A stretch of 64,000 bases of DNA from Alkalihalophilus pseudofirmus (GTDB lineage: Bacteria > Bacillota > Bacilli > Bacillales > Bacillaceae_D). Shown in pieces: positions 62,313 through 64,000 of the stretch. The notes beneath the pieces were generated by a model that saw only the letters and a list, made by a program, of their open reading frames with translations, made no database searches and was not told where the DNA came from. A program made the position numbers and the translations under genes. Positions within the stretch are counted from its first letter, which is position 1. Each line of letters opens with the position of its first letter. The stretch lies in NCBI RefSeq assembly GCF_029094545.1, contig NZ_CP117835.1, positions 1,716,001 to 1,780,000 on the forward strand, given 5' to 3'.

Positions 62313-63850
62313 ACACCTTAACAAATTTATACGACCTCTTCCTAGCAAGGCAGGATCTTTTATGGATTGCCTTATGGGAACATATTCAGCTCTCTTTAAT
62401 CTCTCTTTTAATTGCTGTATTTATTGCGGTTCCGCTTGGCGTGCTTTTATCAAGAAAGCAGAAAATGGCTGAATTCATCATTGGGATCACAGCCGTTCTA
62501 CAAACGATCCCTAGTCTTGCGTTGCTCGGATTTATGATCTTATTTGTCGGTATTGGGACAACACCCGCTATTATTGCTCTTACAGCGTATGCCTTGCTTC
62601 CTATTTTAAGGAACACCTACACAGGAATCAGCGAGGTTGACCCTGCTATCCGGGAGGCTGCGCGTGGGATGGGAATGAATTCCTACCGCAGGCTGATGCG
62701 CGTTGAAATGCCGATTGCCATGCCTACAGTCATGGCTGGTATTAGAACGTCTATGGTCCTTATTGTCGGTACAGCGACTCTTGCAGCCTTAATCGGTGCA
62801 GGAGGTTTAGGGGATTTAATTATGACCGGGATCCAGCGTGCAAATAATGAATACATCCTGCTCGGCGCAATACCAGCTGCCCTGCTCGCCTTGTTTTTTG
62901 ATTTTGTGCTGCGAATAACTGAAAGCCGTTCAAAAGGATCATCCTTCATACCGATTGTAACAGTCGTCTCACTTGCCTTATTAATTGTCGTTATCCCGCC
63001 AATCGTTTCTAGCCAAGGAGGCGGTGATGCAGGTACAAGACTTACTGTAGGTGGTAAAGAAGGAGCAGAGCCGATTATTATCGGTAATATGTATAAATTA
63101 TTAATTGAAGATCAAACAGATATGACGGTAGATGTTCAAGGGAATTTGGGCGGTACTGATTTTGTCTACAATGCCTTGCGTGTGGGTGACATCGATATGT
63201 ACCTCGAATTCTCCGGAACGGTAGTCGGCGACCTCTTAAATATTGAGGACTTTAGCTACGATGAGCGAGAGGCATATGAGCAGGCTCGTGATGGCATCTA
63301 TGAAGCAGAACAGCTTGTTTTCTTAGAGCCGATGGACTATCACAATACGTATGCGATTGCTGTTACAAATGAATTTGCCGAAGAATCAGGGGTTAAAACG
63401 ATTTCTGACTTAGCTCCTTATCAAGATGAGCTCTCGGCAGGGTTTACGTTCGAATTTGTCGATCGTCATGACGGTTACCCTGGCCTGCAAGAGAAGTACG
63501 GCATCTCATTCTCCAGCGTTCAATCAATGGAAGCAGCTCTTCGCTCTCGTGCGCTTGTGTCAGGAGATGTGGATGTGATTGATGCGTATTCAACAGATGC
63601 TTACTTAGTTGAATATGAATTGGTTGTATTAGAGGATGACGAACAATTGTTCCCTCCATACCAAGGAGCACCATTACTTCGTGAAGAAACACTTGAAGAA
63701 CATCCAGAACTTGAAGAGATTCTAAATCAACTAGCAGGCATGATTACAGAAGAAGAAATCCAGCAAATGAATTATCGTGTAGACTATGATGATGAAAACC
63801 CAGAAGATGTTGCAAGAGAGTTCCTGCAAGAAAAAGGATTAATTCAATAA
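62309..63850 (+). CDS. Osmolyte ABC transporter, fused permease and substrate-binding protein
   Basis: 513 aa. Residues 1-~215 are the permease with about six membrane helices and the coupling segment EAARGMGMNSYRRLMRVEMP. A further helix (~215-235) leads to an external OpuAC-type binding domain (TVGGKEGAEPIIIGNMYKLL, LEFSGTVVGDLLN, DVIDAYSTDAYLVEYELVVL). In B. subtilis OpuB/OpuC these are separate proteins; fusion is known in other Firmicutes. Imports betaine, choline or carnitine for osmoprotection. Confidence 0.92.
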   Translation: MNTLTNLYDLFLARQDLLWIALWEHIQLSLISLLIAVFIAVPLGVLLSRKQKMAEFIIGITAVLQTIPSLALLGFMILFVGIGTTPAIIALTAYALLPILRNTYTGISEVDPAIREAARGMGMNSYRRLMRVEMPIAMPTVMAGIRTSMVLIVGTATLAALIGAGGLGDLIMTGIQRANNEYILLGAIPAALLALFFDFVLRITESRSKGSSFIPIVTVVSLALLIVVIPPIVSSQGGGDAGTRLTVGGKEGAEPIIIGNMYKLLIEDQTDMTVDVQGNLGGTDFVYNALRVGDIDMYLEFSGTVVGDLLNIEDFSYDEREAYEQARDGIYEAEQLVFLEPMDYHNTYAIAVTNEFAEESGVKTISDLAPYQDELSAGFTFEFVDRHDGYPGLQEKYGISFSSVQSMEAALRSRALVSGDVDVIDAYSTDAYLVEYELVVLEDDEQLFPPYQGAPLLREETLEEHPELEEILNQLAGMITEEEIQQMNYRVDYDDENPEDVAREFLQEKGLIQ

Positions 63851-63867
63851 GCTGATTGTTAAAAAGG

Positions 63868-63900
63868 AAAAGCGGCAGCTCACATGAGGCTGCCGCTTTT
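63868..63900. terminator. Bidirectional terminator
   Basis: AAAAGCGGCAGC-TCACATGAG-GCTGCCGCTTTT, with T run to the right and A run to the left, between converging genes. Confidence 0.88.
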
Positions 63901-64000
63901 ATAGTGGAATAAAATGTTCATTTTTATCTGTATGAATCGCCAGCTGCTGCCATTTGTCATTTAAATAGCGTTTATCAAGATCCAGAATCTCATCAGGGTG
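63899..64000 (-). CDS. 3' end of a minus-strand host gene (partial)
   Basis: Open from the window edge to TAA at 63899. The visible 33 residues contain DEILDLDKRYLNDKWQQLAI and end in KNEHFIPL. No family recognised from this fragment. Confidence 0.6.
   Translation of the reverse strand, partial: HPDEILDLDKRYLNDKWQQLAIHTDKNEHFIPL

Noticed and set aside
1-64000. CRISPR array or insertion sequences
   Set aside because: No regularly spaced direct repeats and no transposase with terminal inverted repeats found by reading.

Overview
The window joins two different kinds of DNA. Positions 1 to about 45,430 are the right-hand part of a large, AT-rich temperate-phage genome of the SPbeta type. From about 45,440 to the end is a more GC-balanced chromosome of a Bacillaceae bacterium; the genes bioW/bioF/P450, opuB-type transporter, ywaF-like, fadH-like and a sigma-54 ketone-body cluster suggest a Bacillus or Alkalihalobacillus-like host. 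The junction lies inside a host M32 carboxypeptidase gene: only its last ~275 codons, with the HEXXH motif, are present, directly after a phage terminator. The prophage therefore splits this gene and its left end is outside the window.

Phage replication block (1-15,850). An NAD-dependent DNA ligase, an SSB-like protein, a RecA/Sak4-like ATPase, a small zinc protein, a DnaB-like helicase, a DnaG-like primase, a RecJ-like nuclease, a DnaE-type polymerase and a 3D-domain protein follow each other on the + strand. From memory this is the order and size of the yorF-yorM block of phage SPbeta. Mobile endonucleases have worked on it: a group I intron with a LAGLIDADG gene splits the Walker A motif of the ATPase, and an HNH/GIY-YIG gene has displaced the ligase 3' end, with the old ligase tail left fused to the endonuclease. 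A tRNA-Arg(CCT) lies between ligase and SSB. The RecJ gene needs a +1 shift at CCC-TGA-C, and the primase seems to start at an ATC codon.

Phage accessory and nucleotide block (15,850-45,430). Many small genes of unknown function alternate with a LemA-like pair, an XRE regulator flanked by two small minus-strand genes, a DNA methyltransferase, a glutaredoxin and ribonucleotide reductase set (the ATP-cone is on the small subunit, not the large one), a MazG-like pyrophosphohydrolase, thymidylate synthase, dihydrofolate reductase, a DUF444-like vWA protein, a lipoprotein, a metallo-beta-lactamase-fold hydrolase, freestanding GIY-YIG and HNH endonucleases, and a RusA-like resolvase. Promoters with an AT-rich TTAAAATTAAT element just before the -35 box recur, one promoter carries a LexA box, and one leader carries a strong Shine-Dalgarno followed by ATG-TAG.

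Host part (45,440-64,000). After the carboxypeptidase remnant come a small gene, a ywaF-like membrane protein and a XerS-like tyrosine recombinase (both minus strand), then bioW-bioF-P450 behind a perfect BirA operator, a D-2-hydroxyacid dehydrogenase, and a 3-hydroxybutyrate/acetoacetate catabolic module: thiolase, sigma-54 activator, CoA-transferase, GntP permease and SDR dehydrogenase, with two -24/-12 promoters and three upstream repeats. A dienoyl-CoA reductase-like gene and an OpuB-type osmolyte ABC transporter close the window.
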